Source: an uncultured Alsobacter sp. (GTDB taxonomy: Bacteria > Pseudomonadota > Alphaproteobacteria > Rhizobiales > Beijerinckiaceae). Taken from it: 44,865 nucleotides of DNA. Positions 16,336 through 24,994 of this stretch are shown piece after piece. The stretch spans positions 1 through 44,865 of the forward strand of contig NZ_CAMFHB010000050.1 of NCBI RefSeq assembly GCF_945952055.1, given 5' to 3'. The first letter of the stretch is position 1; every line of letters begins with the position of its first letter. A program made the position numbers and the translations under genes. Under the pieces are notes generated by a model. The model searched no databases and was not told the origin of the DNA. It saw nothing but the letters and a program-made list of their open reading frames with translations.

Positions 16336-17103
16336 ATGCCGACGGTGGACGCGACACGGGTGAACCTCCGGGGCCGGGACTTCCGGGTCGCCGACGACAA
16401 GCCGACGTTCTGGGCACGGGCTTGCGCCGGGACCTGGGAGCCGGAGACGCTGGCCGCCCTCGAAGAGGTCGTCCGGCCTGGCGACACGGTCCTCGACATC
16501 GGGGCGTGGGTGGGCCCGACCGTGCTGTTCAGCGCGGCCTTGGGCGCGCGGGTCGTCGCCGTCGAGGCGGATCCGGCGGCCCAGGACCAGCTCGCCCGCA
16601 ACCTCGCCGTGAATCCGGCCCTGGCGGAGCGGATCTCCGTCATCCGGGCCGCCGCGACGCCCGACGGCGCCTCCGTCAGGCTCGGCGCGGCCCGCAAGCG
16701 CGGCGACAGCATGAGCAGTGCGCTGCTGACCGGCGCGGCGGACACCTGGGAGTGCCCGGGCATCGCCCCGGCGGCGCTGCTGGAGGCCGCCGCCGTGGCC
16801 CCGGGGGCGGCGCTCGTGGTCAAGATCGACATCGAGGGCGGCGAATACGCGCTGGTGCCGGCGCTGGCCCCGCTCCTGCCGCCCTGGACGAGGGCGGTCC
16901 TGCTGGCCGTGCATCCGCGCATCCTGGACACGTCCGGGGCCGGGCCGGACGCCGTCCGCACGGCCACCGCCAAGGTCCTGTCGGCGTTTCAGGGCTGGTC
17001 CGTCCGGGTGCTGGACCCCGGGCCGGATGCCGCGATCACACCGGCCGAGGCCGCGGCGAGGGACAACCTCACCCTCCAGCTGGCACGTCCGATGCTAGCC
17101 TGA
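16336..17103 (+). CDS. FkbM-family SAM-dependent methyltransferase
   Basis: The 255-residue product has a Rossmann methyltransferase core with the SAM motif VLDIGAWVGPTVLF (about residues 52-65), the acidic VVAVEADP strand, and the FkbM hallmark VVKIDIEGGEYALV. FkbM proteins O-methylate sugars or polyketides and are frequent in surface-glycan loci. There is no signal peptide. It begins three bases after rsmE and precedes the glycosyltransferase cassette by about 250 bases. A role in methylating the cassette's glycan is plausible from position but not shown. Confidence 0.85.
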   Translation: MPTVDATRVNLRGRDFRVADDKPTFWARACAGTWEPETLAALEEVVRPGDTVLDIGAWVGPTVLFSAALGARVVAVEADPAAQDQLARNLAVNPALAERISVIRAAATPDGASVRLGAARKRGDSMSSALLTGAADTWECPGIAPAALLEAAAVAPGAALVVKIDIEGGEYALVPALAPLLPPWTRAVLLAVHPRILDTSGAGPDAVRTATAKVLSAFQGWSVRVLDPGPDAAITPAEAAARDNLTLQLARPMLA

Positions 17104-17114
17104 CGCCACGCGGA

Positions 17115-17146
17115 TCGCGGCCGCTGCCATTTGACGCCGGCCGCGA
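17115..17146 (+). terminator. Hairpin just after the FkbM gene
   Basis: TCGCGGCCG (17115-17123) pairs perfectly with CGGCCGCGA (17138-17146) around a 14-base loop, 12 bases after the FkbM stop. No T tract follows, so it may mark the transcript end rather than act as a full intrinsic terminator. Confidence 0.35.
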
Positions 17147-17163
17147 CCCGGGAACCACAGCTT

Positions 17164-17226
17164 GATCATAGCCGAACCCAGACTGGAAAATTGATCGTGC
17201 CAAGCCCAATCCGAGCGGCTATGATC
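17164..17226. promoter_or_regulatory. 11-bp perfect inverted repeat upstream of the glycosyltransferase cassette
   Basis: GATCATAGCCG (17164-17174) and CGGCTATGATC (17216-17226) are exact reverse complements separated by 41 bases, in a locally AT-richer stretch. The right arm contains TATGAT, a good -10 element reading toward the cassette, about 125 bases before the first ATG; the left arm has the same reading outward. It could be an operator or the remnant of a small mobile element. Confidence 0.45.
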
Positions 17227-17351
17227 CCATTCAAACTCCGGAGCCTTGGGGCGGCGCGGGGCTTTGACTGTCAGGCACTCGGGGCTGGTAGCGCTTGTCG
17301 TTGTCACGTCCGGCCTAGCGTGTGTGTCGTGGGCATGGGGGTCGGTTTGTG

Positions 17352-18638
17352 ATGCCTTTCGGTAAGCCGGGAGCCTCCGCCGGAGGGCGCGGCGCGTCCG
17401 CGACGAGCCGGACACCGCGCGTGCTCATCTACAGCCACGATACGTTCGGCCTGGGGCACCTGCGTCGGTCGCGCGCCATCGCGAACGCGCTCGTGCAGTC
17501 CACGCCGGACGCGTCGGTCGTGATCATCTCGGGCTCGCCGGTCGTCGGGAGCTTCGAGTTCGGCAACGGCGTGGACTTTGTCCGTGTGCCCGGCGTGGTG
17601 AAGCTGCCCAACGGCGACTACACCAGCCTCAACCTCAATCTCGACCTCGACGAGGCCGTGGCGCTGCGCGAGTCAATCATCCGCAGCACCGCGACGGTCC
17701 TGAAGCCCGATCTCGTCATCGTCGACAAGGAGCCGACGGGCTTCCGCGGCGAACTGCTGCCCACGCTCGAGGCCATGAAGTCCGCCGGAGCCCGCCTCGT
17801 GCTGGGCATCCGCGACGTGATGGACGAGCCGGCGCTGCTGGTGCCGGAGTGGGAGCGCAAGGGCGCGGTCGATGCGCTGGTGCGCTACTACGACGACATC
17901 TGGATCTACGGCCTCGAGGAGCTCTACGAGCCGCTCGTCGGCCTCGACCTGCCGGAGGATGTCCGCCGTCGCTGCGTCTACACCGGCTATCTGCGCCGTG
18001 AACTGCCCGACGAGCCGAACCTCACGCGTTACCCCAAGCTCACCCGCGGCCCCTTCGTGCTCGTCACGACGGGTGGCGGCGGCGACGGGGAAGACCTGCT
18101 GGACTGGGTGATCTCGGCCTACGAGACCGACAAGAGCATCCCCCTGCCGGCGCTGGTGGTGTTCGGGCCGTTCATCACCCGGGCGAACCGCAAGCACTTC
18201 CTCGAGCGGATCGCCAAGCTCGACAACGTCGATGCCATCATGTTCGACGCCAAGATCGAACACCTGATGAAGAAGGCGACGGCCATCGTCGCGATGGGCG
18301 GCTACAACACGTTCTGCGAGATCCTGTCCCTCGACAAGCCGGCCCTGATCGTGCCGCGCAAGCGGCCGCGCCTGGAACAGGCGATCCGGGCCAGCTGCGC
18401 CGAGCGCCTCGGCCTCGTGCATCAGCTGGACGGGCTCGACAGCCCCGGTGGCAAGCACGACCCGGCCGACATGGCGCAGGCCATCCGGGGCTTGCAGGAC
18501 CAGCGCAAGCCCTCCGAGGCCTTCGTTCCCGGTCTCCTGGACGGGCTCGCCCGGATCCAGGCGATGACGAAGCCGTGGCTCGATGCGGCCCGTCGCGGCC
18601 AGCCCCTGCCGCCATCCGTGGGCGTCGCCGCCGAATGA
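17352..18638 (+). CDS. COG4671-type (MurG-like) glycosyltransferase
   Basis: The 428-residue product is a GT-B fold enzyme of the 'predicted glycosyl transferase' type. The N-terminal domain has YSHDTFGLGHLRRSRAIANAL (G-x-G-H loop) and VIISGSP. The middle has GIRDVMDEP and VYTGYLRREL. The C-terminal donor site includes VTTGGGGDG and AIVAMGGYNTFCEILSLDKP, like MurG. The acceptor and sugar are unknown. The ATG at 17352 follows a GGGGGT stretch. Its stop overlaps the next start (ATGA), the first of three such overlaps that join four genes. It is paralogous to the N-terminal half of the last cassette gene. Confidence 0.85.
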   Translation: MPFGKPGASAGGRGASATSRTPRVLIYSHDTFGLGHLRRSRAIANALVQSTPDASVVIISGSPVVGSFEFGNGVDFVRVPGVVKLPNGDYTSLNLNLDLDEAVALRESIIRSTATVLKPDLVIVDKEPTGFRGELLPTLEAMKSAGARLVLGIRDVMDEPALLVPEWERKGAVDALVRYYDDIWIYGLEELYEPLVGLDLPEDVRRRCVYTGYLRRELPDEPNLTRYPKLTRGPFVLVTTGGGGDGEDLLDWVISAYETDKSIPLPALVVFGPFITRANRKHFLERIAKLDNVDAIMFDAKIEHLMKKATAIVAMGGYNTFCEILSLDKPALIVPRKRPRLEQAIRASCAERLGLVHQLDGLDSPGGKHDPADMAQAIRGLQDQRKPSEAFVPGLLDGLARIQAMTKPWLDAARRGQPLPPSVGVAAE

Positions 18639-19927
18639 ACGCGCCCCTGCGGGTCGGCGGCGCCGCTCCGACCCTGGCCGTCGTGGTCAAGGGCTACCCT
18701 CGTCTGTCGGAAACCTTCATCTCGCAGGAAATCCTCGCCCTGGAGCGCACGGGCTTTCCCCTCGAGATCTGGTCGCTGCGGCTTCCCACCGACAAGGCGG
18801 TCCATCCTCTCAACAAGGCCATCCGCGCCAAGGCGCACTACCTGCCGGAATATCTCTACGAGGCGCCGATGCGGGTTCTGCGCGGCGCGCTGGCGGCCGT
18901 CGGGATGCCGGGCTTCGGCCGGCTGATGCGGGCGTTCTGGAAGGATCTGCTGCGCGACCCCACGCCCAATCGCGGCCGCCGCCTCGGCCAGGCCTTCGTC
19001 TTCGCGCGCGAACTCGACCCGCGCATCCGCCACGTCCACGTGCATTACCTGCACACGCCGTGTTCGGTCGTCCGCTACATGGCCCTGCTGACGGGCCGCA
19101 CCTTCAGCGTTTCGGCCCACGCCAAGGACATCTGGACGACGCCTGCCTGGGAAAAGCGCGAAAAGCTCGCGGACGCGGCCTTCGCGGTGACGTGCACCCA
19201 GGCCGGCATCGACACTTTGCGGCCGCTGTGCCCGCCCGACGATCCGCAGCGCGTCGGGCTCGTCTATCACGGCCTCGACCTGAGCCGTTTTCCCGCGCCG
19301 CCGGCGACGAGGCCGGCGCGCGACGGATCCGATCCGGCGGACCCCGTCGTGATCCTGTCGGTCGGCCGTGCCGTCGCCAAGAAGGGCTACGACGATCTCC
19401 TCGAGGCGCTCGCCGGCCTTCCGGCCGCGCTGCATTGGCGCTTCGTCCACATCGGGTCCGGAGAACTGCGCGACAGCCTGAAGGCCGCCGCGGCCCGGCT
19501 CGGCCTGTCCGAGCGGATCACGTGGATGGGCGGCCAGGCCCAGGACGCGGTGGTCGAGGCCATGCGCTCCGCCGATCTGTTCGTGCTCGCGTGCAAGGAA
19601 GGCGACAAGGGCGACCGGGACGGCCTTCCCAACGTGCTGATGGAGGCGGCGACCCAGGCGCTGCCCCTGCTGTCGACCCGGTTCGCCGGGGTTCCGGAGT
19701 TCGTGCGGGACGGGGAGGAGGGTCTGCTCGTTGCCCCCGGCGCGCCGGACGAGCTGCGCGCCGCGCTGGAGCGGCTGCTGCGCGAGCCGGGGCTGAGAAG
19801 CCGCCTCGGGACCACCGCCTGCCGCCGCGTGCACGAGGCGTTTTCCTTCGAGGCCGGCATCGCCGCGCTGACCGAGCGGCTCGCGGGGCTGGTTCCGGTC
19901 GCGGCTCCGGCGACCGACCGGCCATGA
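18635..19927 (+). CDS. GT4-family glycosyltransferase (WcaL-like)
   Basis: The 430-residue product is a retaining GT-B enzyme resembling WcaL/colanic-acid-type transferases. The N-terminus has VVVKGYPRLSETFISQEI, and the middle VHVHYLHTPCSVVRYMAL and FSVSAHAKDIW. The C-terminal GT4 domain has ILSVGRAVAKKGYDDLLEAL and the donor-site motif RDGLPNVLMEA with GVPEFV. It is cytoplasmic or membrane-associated and has no transmembrane segments. Start and stop both overlap neighbours by four bases. Confidence 0.88.
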   Translation: MNAPLRVGGAAPTLAVVVKGYPRLSETFISQEILALERTGFPLEIWSLRLPTDKAVHPLNKAIRAKAHYLPEYLYEAPMRVLRGALAAVGMPGFGRLMRAFWKDLLRDPTPNRGRRLGQAFVFARELDPRIRHVHVHYLHTPCSVVRYMALLTGRTFSVSAHAKDIWTTPAWEKREKLADAAFAVTCTQAGIDTLRPLCPPDDPQRVGLVYHGLDLSRFPAPPATRPARDGSDPADPVVILSVGRAVAKKGYDDLLEALAGLPAALHWRFVHIGSGELRDSLKAAAARLGLSERITWMGGQAQDAVVEAMRSADLFVLACKEGDKGDRDGLPNVLMEAATQALPLLSTRFAGVPEFVRDGEEGLLVAPGAPDELRAALERLLREPGLRSRLGTTACRRVHEAFSFEAGIAALTERLAGLVPVAAPATDRP

Positions 19928-21045
19928 CGATCGCCTTCCTGGCGCCGCTGAAGTCGCCGGAGCATCCGGAGCCTTCCGGCGATCGGGAGATGGCCCGTCT
20001 CCTCATCCGGGCCCTCGAGACCGCCGGCCACCCGGTGGAGATCGCCTCGCGGCTGCGCATGCTGGATCGCACCGGCGCCGAGACGCCCGGCCTCGCGGCA
20101 CGGGCGCGCGCCGAGGCGGACGCCTATGTCGCCGCCGCGCAGAAGCGGCCGCCGGCCGACAGGCCTCGCGCCGTGTTCAGCTACCACGTCTTCTACAAGG
20201 CCCCCGACGTGGCGGGGCCTCGCATCGCCGCGGCCCTGGGCGTGCCCTACGTGGTGGCCGAGGGATCCCGGGCACCCAAGCGCGCCGGCGGCCCCTGGGA
20301 CGCGGGCCACCGCCTCGCCGAGGCGGCGCTGGATGCGGCGTCGGCCGTTCTCATTCTCAACGAGCGCGACAGACCCATGCTCGAGCGCAGCCGTCCGGCC
20401 GGGCAGCGTCTCGTGGCGCTGCCGCCCTTCGTGGACGCCTCGGCCTGGCCCGCCCTGGCGCGCAGGCCGGTGTCCTCCCACGGGGAGCCCCTGCGCCTGC
20501 TCTGCGTGGCCATGATGCGCCCGGGCGACAAGTTTGCGTCCTACCGGCTCCTGGCCGAAGCCCTGGCGCAGGTGCCGGGGGAGGGCTGGCGCCTCGACGT
20601 GGTCGGCGACGGGACGGCCAGGGCCGAGGTCGAGCGCCTCTTCGCGCCCTTCGGCGAGCGCGTGCGCTTCGCCGGCCGGATCGAGGACCGTGGCGAACTC
20701 GCGCGTCACTACGCCGGAGCGGACCTCCTGGTCTGGCCTGCGGTCAACGAGGCCTTCGGAATGGTGTTCCTGGAAGCGGCCCTGCAGGGATGCCCCGCGC
20801 TGGCCGGGGCGTTCGGGGGCGTGCCGGGCGTCGTGCGCCATGGCGAGACCGGACTGCTGACCGCGCCGGGGTCCGTGCAGGCGTTTGCGGCGGCCCTGGC
20901 CGCGTTGCTCGCGGACCGTGCCGCACTGCGGCCCCTCGCCGCAGGTGCCCTGGCCTTCGCCAGGACGGACCGGTCCGTCGCGGCGGCGGCCGGCATCCTC
21001 GACGAGGTTCTCGCCACCCTCGCGGCCGGGCGGAGCGCGGCATGA
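19924..21045 (+). CDS. Second GT4-family glycosyltransferase
   Basis: The 373-residue product begins MTIAFLAPLKSPEHPEPSGDREMARLL, the usual N-terminal acceptor-domain loop. It has FSYHVFYKAPDVAGPRIAAALG and a GT4 C-terminal domain with RLLCVAMMRPGDKFASYRLLAEAL and the E-x7-E donor motif in NEAFGMVFLEA, followed by GVPGVVRHGETGLL. Sugar and acceptor are unknown. Translation is coupled to both neighbours by ATGA overlaps. It is distinct in sequence from the preceding GT4, so the two probably add different residues. Confidence 0.88.
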   Translation: MTIAFLAPLKSPEHPEPSGDREMARLLIRALETAGHPVEIASRLRMLDRTGAETPGLAARARAEADAYVAAAQKRPPADRPRAVFSYHVFYKAPDVAGPRIAAALGVPYVVAEGSRAPKRAGGPWDAGHRLAEAALDAASAVLILNERDRPMLERSRPAGQRLVALPPFVDASAWPALARRPVSSHGEPLRLLCVAMMRPGDKFASYRLLAEALAQVPGEGWRLDVVGDGTARAEVERLFAPFGERVRFAGRIEDRGELARHYAGADLLVWPAVNEAFGMVFLEAALQGCPALAGAFGGVPGVVRHGETGLLTAPGSVQAFAAALAALLADRAALRPLAAGALAFARTDRSVAAAAGILDEVLATLAAGRSAA

Positions 21046-22958
21046 GCACCCAGTCGGTCCTCCTCGTCGTCACGCATCTCTTGGGCACCGGCCATCTCAC
21101 CCGCATGGCGGCGCTCGGCCGGGGGCTCGCCCGAGCGGGGCACCGGGTCACGCTCGTCACGGGGGGGCGGCCCCTGCCGCTTCTCGACGTCGCGGGCGTC
21201 GCGGTCGTCCAGCTGCCTGCCGTCCATTGCGTGGGAACCGACTTCCGGACGCTGTTGGGGGAAGACGGGCGCGAGGCGGGTGACGCCCTGATGGCAAACC
21301 GCCGCGCCGCCTTGCTCGAGGCCTTCGCCGCGGCCGCCCCCGACGTGGTGGTGACCGAGCTTTTCCCGTTCGGTCGTCGGCAGCTCGCGGCCGAGTTCGA
21401 GGCCCTGCTGGCGGCCGCCGTGGCGCGGGTCCCCAGGCCCGCGATCCTGTGTTCGGTCCGCGACATCCTCAATCCGCCGTCCAAGCGGGAACGGGTTGCC
21501 GAGGCTCTCGACAGGCTCGGGCGCTTCTACGATGCGGTGCTGGTCCACGGGGACCCGGCGGTCGCGCCGCTCGGCCTGGCCTGGCCCTCCGACCCGGCGC
21601 TCGACCGGCGCCTCGTCTACACCGGCTACATCGCCGCGCCCCACAGGAAGGCATCGCCCCGGGGCGACGGCGTCGGCGAGGTCATCGTCACGGCGAGCGG
21701 CGGGGCCGCCGGGCTGCCGCTCTACCGCGCCGCGGTCGGAGCCAAAGTGTTGCAGGGGGAGGGGCCTACCTGGCGGATCCTGGTGGGTCACGGGGTCGCC
21801 GCGGCGGACTTCGACGGGCTTGTGGCCGATGCGCCCGCCGGGTGCACGGTGGAACGCGCGCGGGCCGATTTCCGCGACCTGCTGGACCGGGCGGCGATCG
21901 TGGTCGCGCAGGCCGGCTACAACACGGTCGTGGAGATCGCGCAGGCGCAGGCGCGGGCCGTGCTGGTGCCCTTCGACGAGGGCAACGAGAAGGAACAGAC
22001 CCTGCGCGCCTCGGTCTTCGGCCGCCTGGGGCTGGCCGAGACGGTCCCGGCCGCGCGGCTTTCGCCCGAGCGCCTGCTGGAGGCCGTGGCGTCGCGGCTC
22101 GACGCGCCGCGACCGATCGCCTCGCCCATCGACCTCGACGGAATCGACGAGACGATCGGCGCGATCGAGGTCGCCTCGCAGTGGGCGTCGGAACGCCACG
22201 AAGCCTGGCAGCGCCTCGACGCCTTGCTGGAGACACTGCGCGCCCGCGGTTCGAAGGTGGCGTTCTGGTGGCGCGACGACGACGCCGTCGCCGCCACGCC
22301 GGCGCTGGACCGGCTCCTGGCCCTGCGGGAGCGGGTGCGGGTTCCGCTCTCGCTCGCCGTCATCCCGGCGCATGCCGAGGACAGCCTCGCGCGCCGGCTC
22401 GCCACCGAACAGGACGTGACGGTGCTCCAGCATGGCTTCGCCCATGCCAACCAGGCGCCTCCCGGCGAGAAGAAGGTCGAGCTCGGCCACTGCCCCATGC
22501 GCCTCATGCTGGGCGAGATCGAGCTGGGGGCGCAGCGTCTCGAAAGGCTGTTCGGACGCCGCTTCCGGCCGGTGATGGTTCCGCCGTGGAACCGCATCGA
22601 TCCCGCGCTGCCGGCGGAGCTTCCCGATCTCGGCATCCGGGGCCTCTCGACGTTCAAGGATCGGGCCTGGCGCGAGCCGGTGCCGGGCCTCGTCCAGGTC
22701 AACACGCACTGGGATCCGATCGCCTGGCGCGGGTCGGGCGGCCTCGCCGATCCCGCGACGCTCGTCCGGCAGCTGACGAACCTGATCGAGGCGCGTGCGA
22801 GCCTGGCTTTCGAGGAACAGGAACCGATCGGGCTCCTCACTCATCATCTGGTGCACGACGGGTGGATCTGGAGCTTCTGCGAGGACGTTCTCGCCAGGCT
22901 CGTGCGCTCCGACGTGGCCGTCTTCGTCGATCCCTGGCGGAGGGACGATCGTGGATGA
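21042..22958 (+). CDS. Fusion of a COG4671-type glycosyltransferase and a NodB-type polysaccharide deacetylase
   Basis: The 638-residue product has two parts. Residues about 1-370 repeat the plan of the first cassette enzyme: HLLGTGHLTRMAALGRGL, SVRDILNPP, VYTGYIAAP, VTASGGAAG and VVAQAGYNTVVEIAQ. Residues about 400-638 form a deacetylase-like domain: WWRDDD (Asp412-414) gives the acidic motif, and HGFAH (His464, His468) matches the HxxxH zinc site of the NodB superfamily, with VPPWNRI and THHLVHD downstream. Standalone proteins like this second part exist in related bacteria. It would deacetylate an N-acetyl sugar at or after transfer. No signal peptide is seen, so the deacetylase would act in the cytoplasm. 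Confidence 0.85.
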   Translation: MSTQSVLLVVTHLLGTGHLTRMAALGRGLARAGHRVTLVTGGRPLPLLDVAGVAVVQLPAVHCVGTDFRTLLGEDGREAGDALMANRRAALLEAFAAAAPDVVVTELFPFGRRQLAAEFEALLAAAVARVPRPAILCSVRDILNPPSKRERVAEALDRLGRFYDAVLVHGDPAVAPLGLAWPSDPALDRRLVYTGYIAAPHRKASPRGDGVGEVIVTASGGAAGLPLYRAAVGAKVLQGEGPTWRILVGHGVAAADFDGLVADAPAGCTVERARADFRDLLDRAAIVVAQAGYNTVVEIAQAQARAVLVPFDEGNEKEQTLRASVFGRLGLAETVPAARLSPERLLEAVASRLDAPRPIASPIDLDGIDETIGAIEVASQWASERHEAWQRLDALLETLRARGSKVAFWWRDDDAVAATPALDRLLALRERVRVPLSLAVIPAHAEDSLARRLATEQDVTVLQHGFAHANQAPPGEKKVELGHCPMRLMLGEIELGAQRLERLFGRRFRPVMVPPWNRIDPALPAELPDLGIRGLSTFKDRAWREPVPGLVQVNTHWDPIAWRGSGGLADPATLVRQLTNLIEARASLAFEEQEPIGLLTHHLVHDGWIWSFCEDVLARLVRSDVAVFVDPWRRDDRG

Positions 22959-23010
22959 CGCGCCGTGCGGGACCGCACAGACAGAGCCGTCCGTTGAAAC
23001 GCCTCGGACA

Positions 23011-23034
23011 GAATGGTCAAGCCTTCGACCATTC
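23011..23034. promoter_or_regulatory. 8-bp inverted repeat upstream of the ABC operon
   Basis: GAATGGTC (23011-23018) and GACCATTC (23027-23034) are perfect reverse complements with an 8-base spacer, 68 bases before the ABC operon start and 53 bases after the cassette's last stop. Shape and place suit a regulator-binding operator; a weak transcript-end hairpin is the alternative. No T tract follows. Confidence 0.4.
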
Positions 23035-23101
23035 CATCTTGTAAGGTTCTTCCAAATGCGAAGGACGGCACGTTAAAACAGGCGGCCGTGGGGGAGTTAC
23101 G

Positions 23102-24994
23102 TTGTCGGGTCAAGCGCTGGTCAGCATCCGGGATCTCGCCGTCGATTTCGACGGTGACGCGGGCATCGTTCACGCGGTGCGCGGGGTCTCGTTCGACATT
23201 CCGAATGGGCGGACCCTTGCCGTCGTGGGCGAATCCGGCTCCGGAAAATCGGTCACGGCCAATGCCTTGATGCGCCTTCTCCCCCGGCGTGGCCGCATCG
23301 TCGGCGGCAGCCTGATCTTCCGCGATCCCACGGGTGTCGAGGTCGACACGGCCAAGCTCGACCCCAACGGGGACGAGATCCGCAAGCTGCGCGGCTCGCG
23401 CATGGCGATGATCTTCCAGGAGCCGATGACCTCGCTGTCGCCGCTCCACACGGTCGGCGACCAGATCACCGAGGCACTGAAGATCCACGCCAACGTCCAG
23501 CCCAAGGAGGCGGACGAGGCGGCGATGGCGGTGTTCGATCGCGTCGGCTTCCGCGATCCGCGGCGCATGCTGACGACCTACCCGTTCGAGCTGTCCGGCG
23601 GCATGCGCCAGCGCGCGATGATCGCGATGGCCCTGATCTGCAAGCCGGCCCTGCTGATCGCCGACGAGCCCACCACCGCCCTCGACGTGACCACCCAGGC
23701 GCAGATCCTGGCGCTCATCAAGGAGATCCAGGCCGAGACGGGCATGGGCGTGCTGCTCATCACCCACGATCTCGGCGTCGTGGCCAACATGGCCGACGAC
23801 GTGGTGGTGATGTACCGCGGCGAGGTGATGGAGCGCGGGTCGCGCGAGGACATCTTCCGCCGGCCGCAGCATCCCTATCTCACCGCGCTGATGCGGGCGG
23901 TGCCGCGGTTCGACATGCCGGCCGGCGAGCGGCTCACGCCGATCCGCGAGATCAAGGTCGACACCGAGGCCGTGGCCAAGAGCGCCCGCGGCCGCCAGTC
24001 CGCCCCCACCGCCGGCCGCACCGTTCTCGACATCCGCAACGTGTCGAAGACCTTTACGCTGCGGGCGAGCGGCCTGTTCGGCAAGGCGCAGACGGTGAAC
24101 GCGCTGTCGAACGTCAGCCTGTCGATCCCGGCGGGGACGACCGTCGGGCTCGTCGGCGAGTCGGGCTCCGGCAAGACGACGCTGTCGAAGATCATCATGC
24201 GGGCGCTGGCGCCCGATACCGGATCCGTGCGCTTCGACGATGGGTCGGGCCCGCGGGACGTGTTCAAGCTGAGGGGCAGCGAGCTCAAGTCCTACCGCCG
24301 GGCCGTCCAGTTCGTGTTCCAGGACCCGTTCTCGAGCCTGGACCCACGCATGACGGTCTACGACATCCTGGCCGAGCCGCTGCGAGTGCACGGGGTTGGA
24401 AGCTCCGACGAGCAGTTCGCCCGGATCAAGGAGCTCCTGGAGCTCATCGGCCTCGACCAGCGCTCGATGCGGCGCTACCCGCATTCCTTCTCGGGCGGGC
24501 AGCGGCAGCGCATCGGGCTGGCGCGCGCTCTCGCGCTGAATCCGTCCGTGATCCTGTGCGACGAGCCGACCTCGGCGCTCGACGTGTCGGTGCAGGCGCA
24601 AATCCTGAACCTGCTCAAGGACCTGCAGGGCGCGCTCGGCCTGAGCTACCTGTTCGTCTCGCACAATCTCGCGGTCGTCGACTACATGGCCTCCGAGATC
24701 GCGGTGATGTGCCGGGGCGTGATCGTGGAACAGGCTCCGCGCGCGACGCTGTTCCGCGACCCGCGGCATCCCTACACGCAGGCGCTGCTGGCGGCGGTGC
24801 CGACCCCGGATCTCGACCATCCGCTCGACTTCGTCCGGGTGTGCAACACGGGCTTCTCGGATCCGGCGCAGTGGCCGGAGCCTTTCACCATCCGTCCGGG
24901 CATCACCCGTCCAGAGCCGATCGAAGTCGCTCCGCGCCACTTCGTGTGCATGGCCGCGGAGGAGACTTCCCCAGTGCTGAGGGCCGCATCATGA
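23102..24994 (+). CDS. ABC importer ATPase with two fused nucleotide-binding domains (peptide/oligosaccharide class)
   Basis: The 630-residue protein fuses two OppD/OppF-type ATPase domains, like YejF. The first has Walker A GESGSGKS (residues 43-50), signature LSGGM (164-168) and Walker [13 protein letters not shown]. The second has GESGSGKTT (from residue 352), [15 protein letters not shown] and [11 protein letters not shown]. Both look active. It powers uptake through the two permeases encoded downstream. The start is a TTG at 23102, supported by GGGGGAG six bases upstream and by the normal N-terminus [11 protein letters not shown]; no ATG fits. The stop overlaps the binding-protein start (ATGA). 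Placing the ATPase gene first in the operon is less common. Confidence 0.92.
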   Translation: MSGQALVSIRDLAVDFDGDAGIVHAVRGVSFDIPNGRTLAVVGESGSGKSVTANALMRLLPRRGRIVGGSLIFRDPTGVEVDTAKLDPNGDEIRKLRGSRMAMIFQEPMTSLSPLHTVGDQITEALKIHANVQPKEADEAAMAVFDRVGFRDPRRMLTTYPFELSGGMRQRAMIAMALICKPALLIADEPTTALDVTTQAQILALIKEIQAETGMGVLLITHDLGVVANMADDVVVMYRGEVMERGSREDIFRRPQHPYLTALMRAVPRFDMPAGERLTPIREIKVDTEAVAKSARGRQSAPTAGRTVLDIRNVSKTFTLRASGLFGKAQTVNALSNVSLSIPAGTTVGLVGESGSGKTTLSKIIMRALAPDTGSVRFDDGSGPRDVFKLRGSELKSYRRAVQFVFQDPFSSLDPRMTVYDILAEPLRVHGVGSSDEQFARIKELLELIGLDQRSMRRYPHSFSGGQRQRIGLARALALNPSVILCDEPTSALDVSVQAQILNLLKDLQGALGLSYLFVSHNLAVVDYMASEIAVMCRGVIVEQAPRATLFRDPRHPYTQALLAAVPTPDLDHPLDFVRVCNTGFSDPAQWPEPFTIRPGITRPEPIEVAPRHFVCMAAEETSPVLRAAS

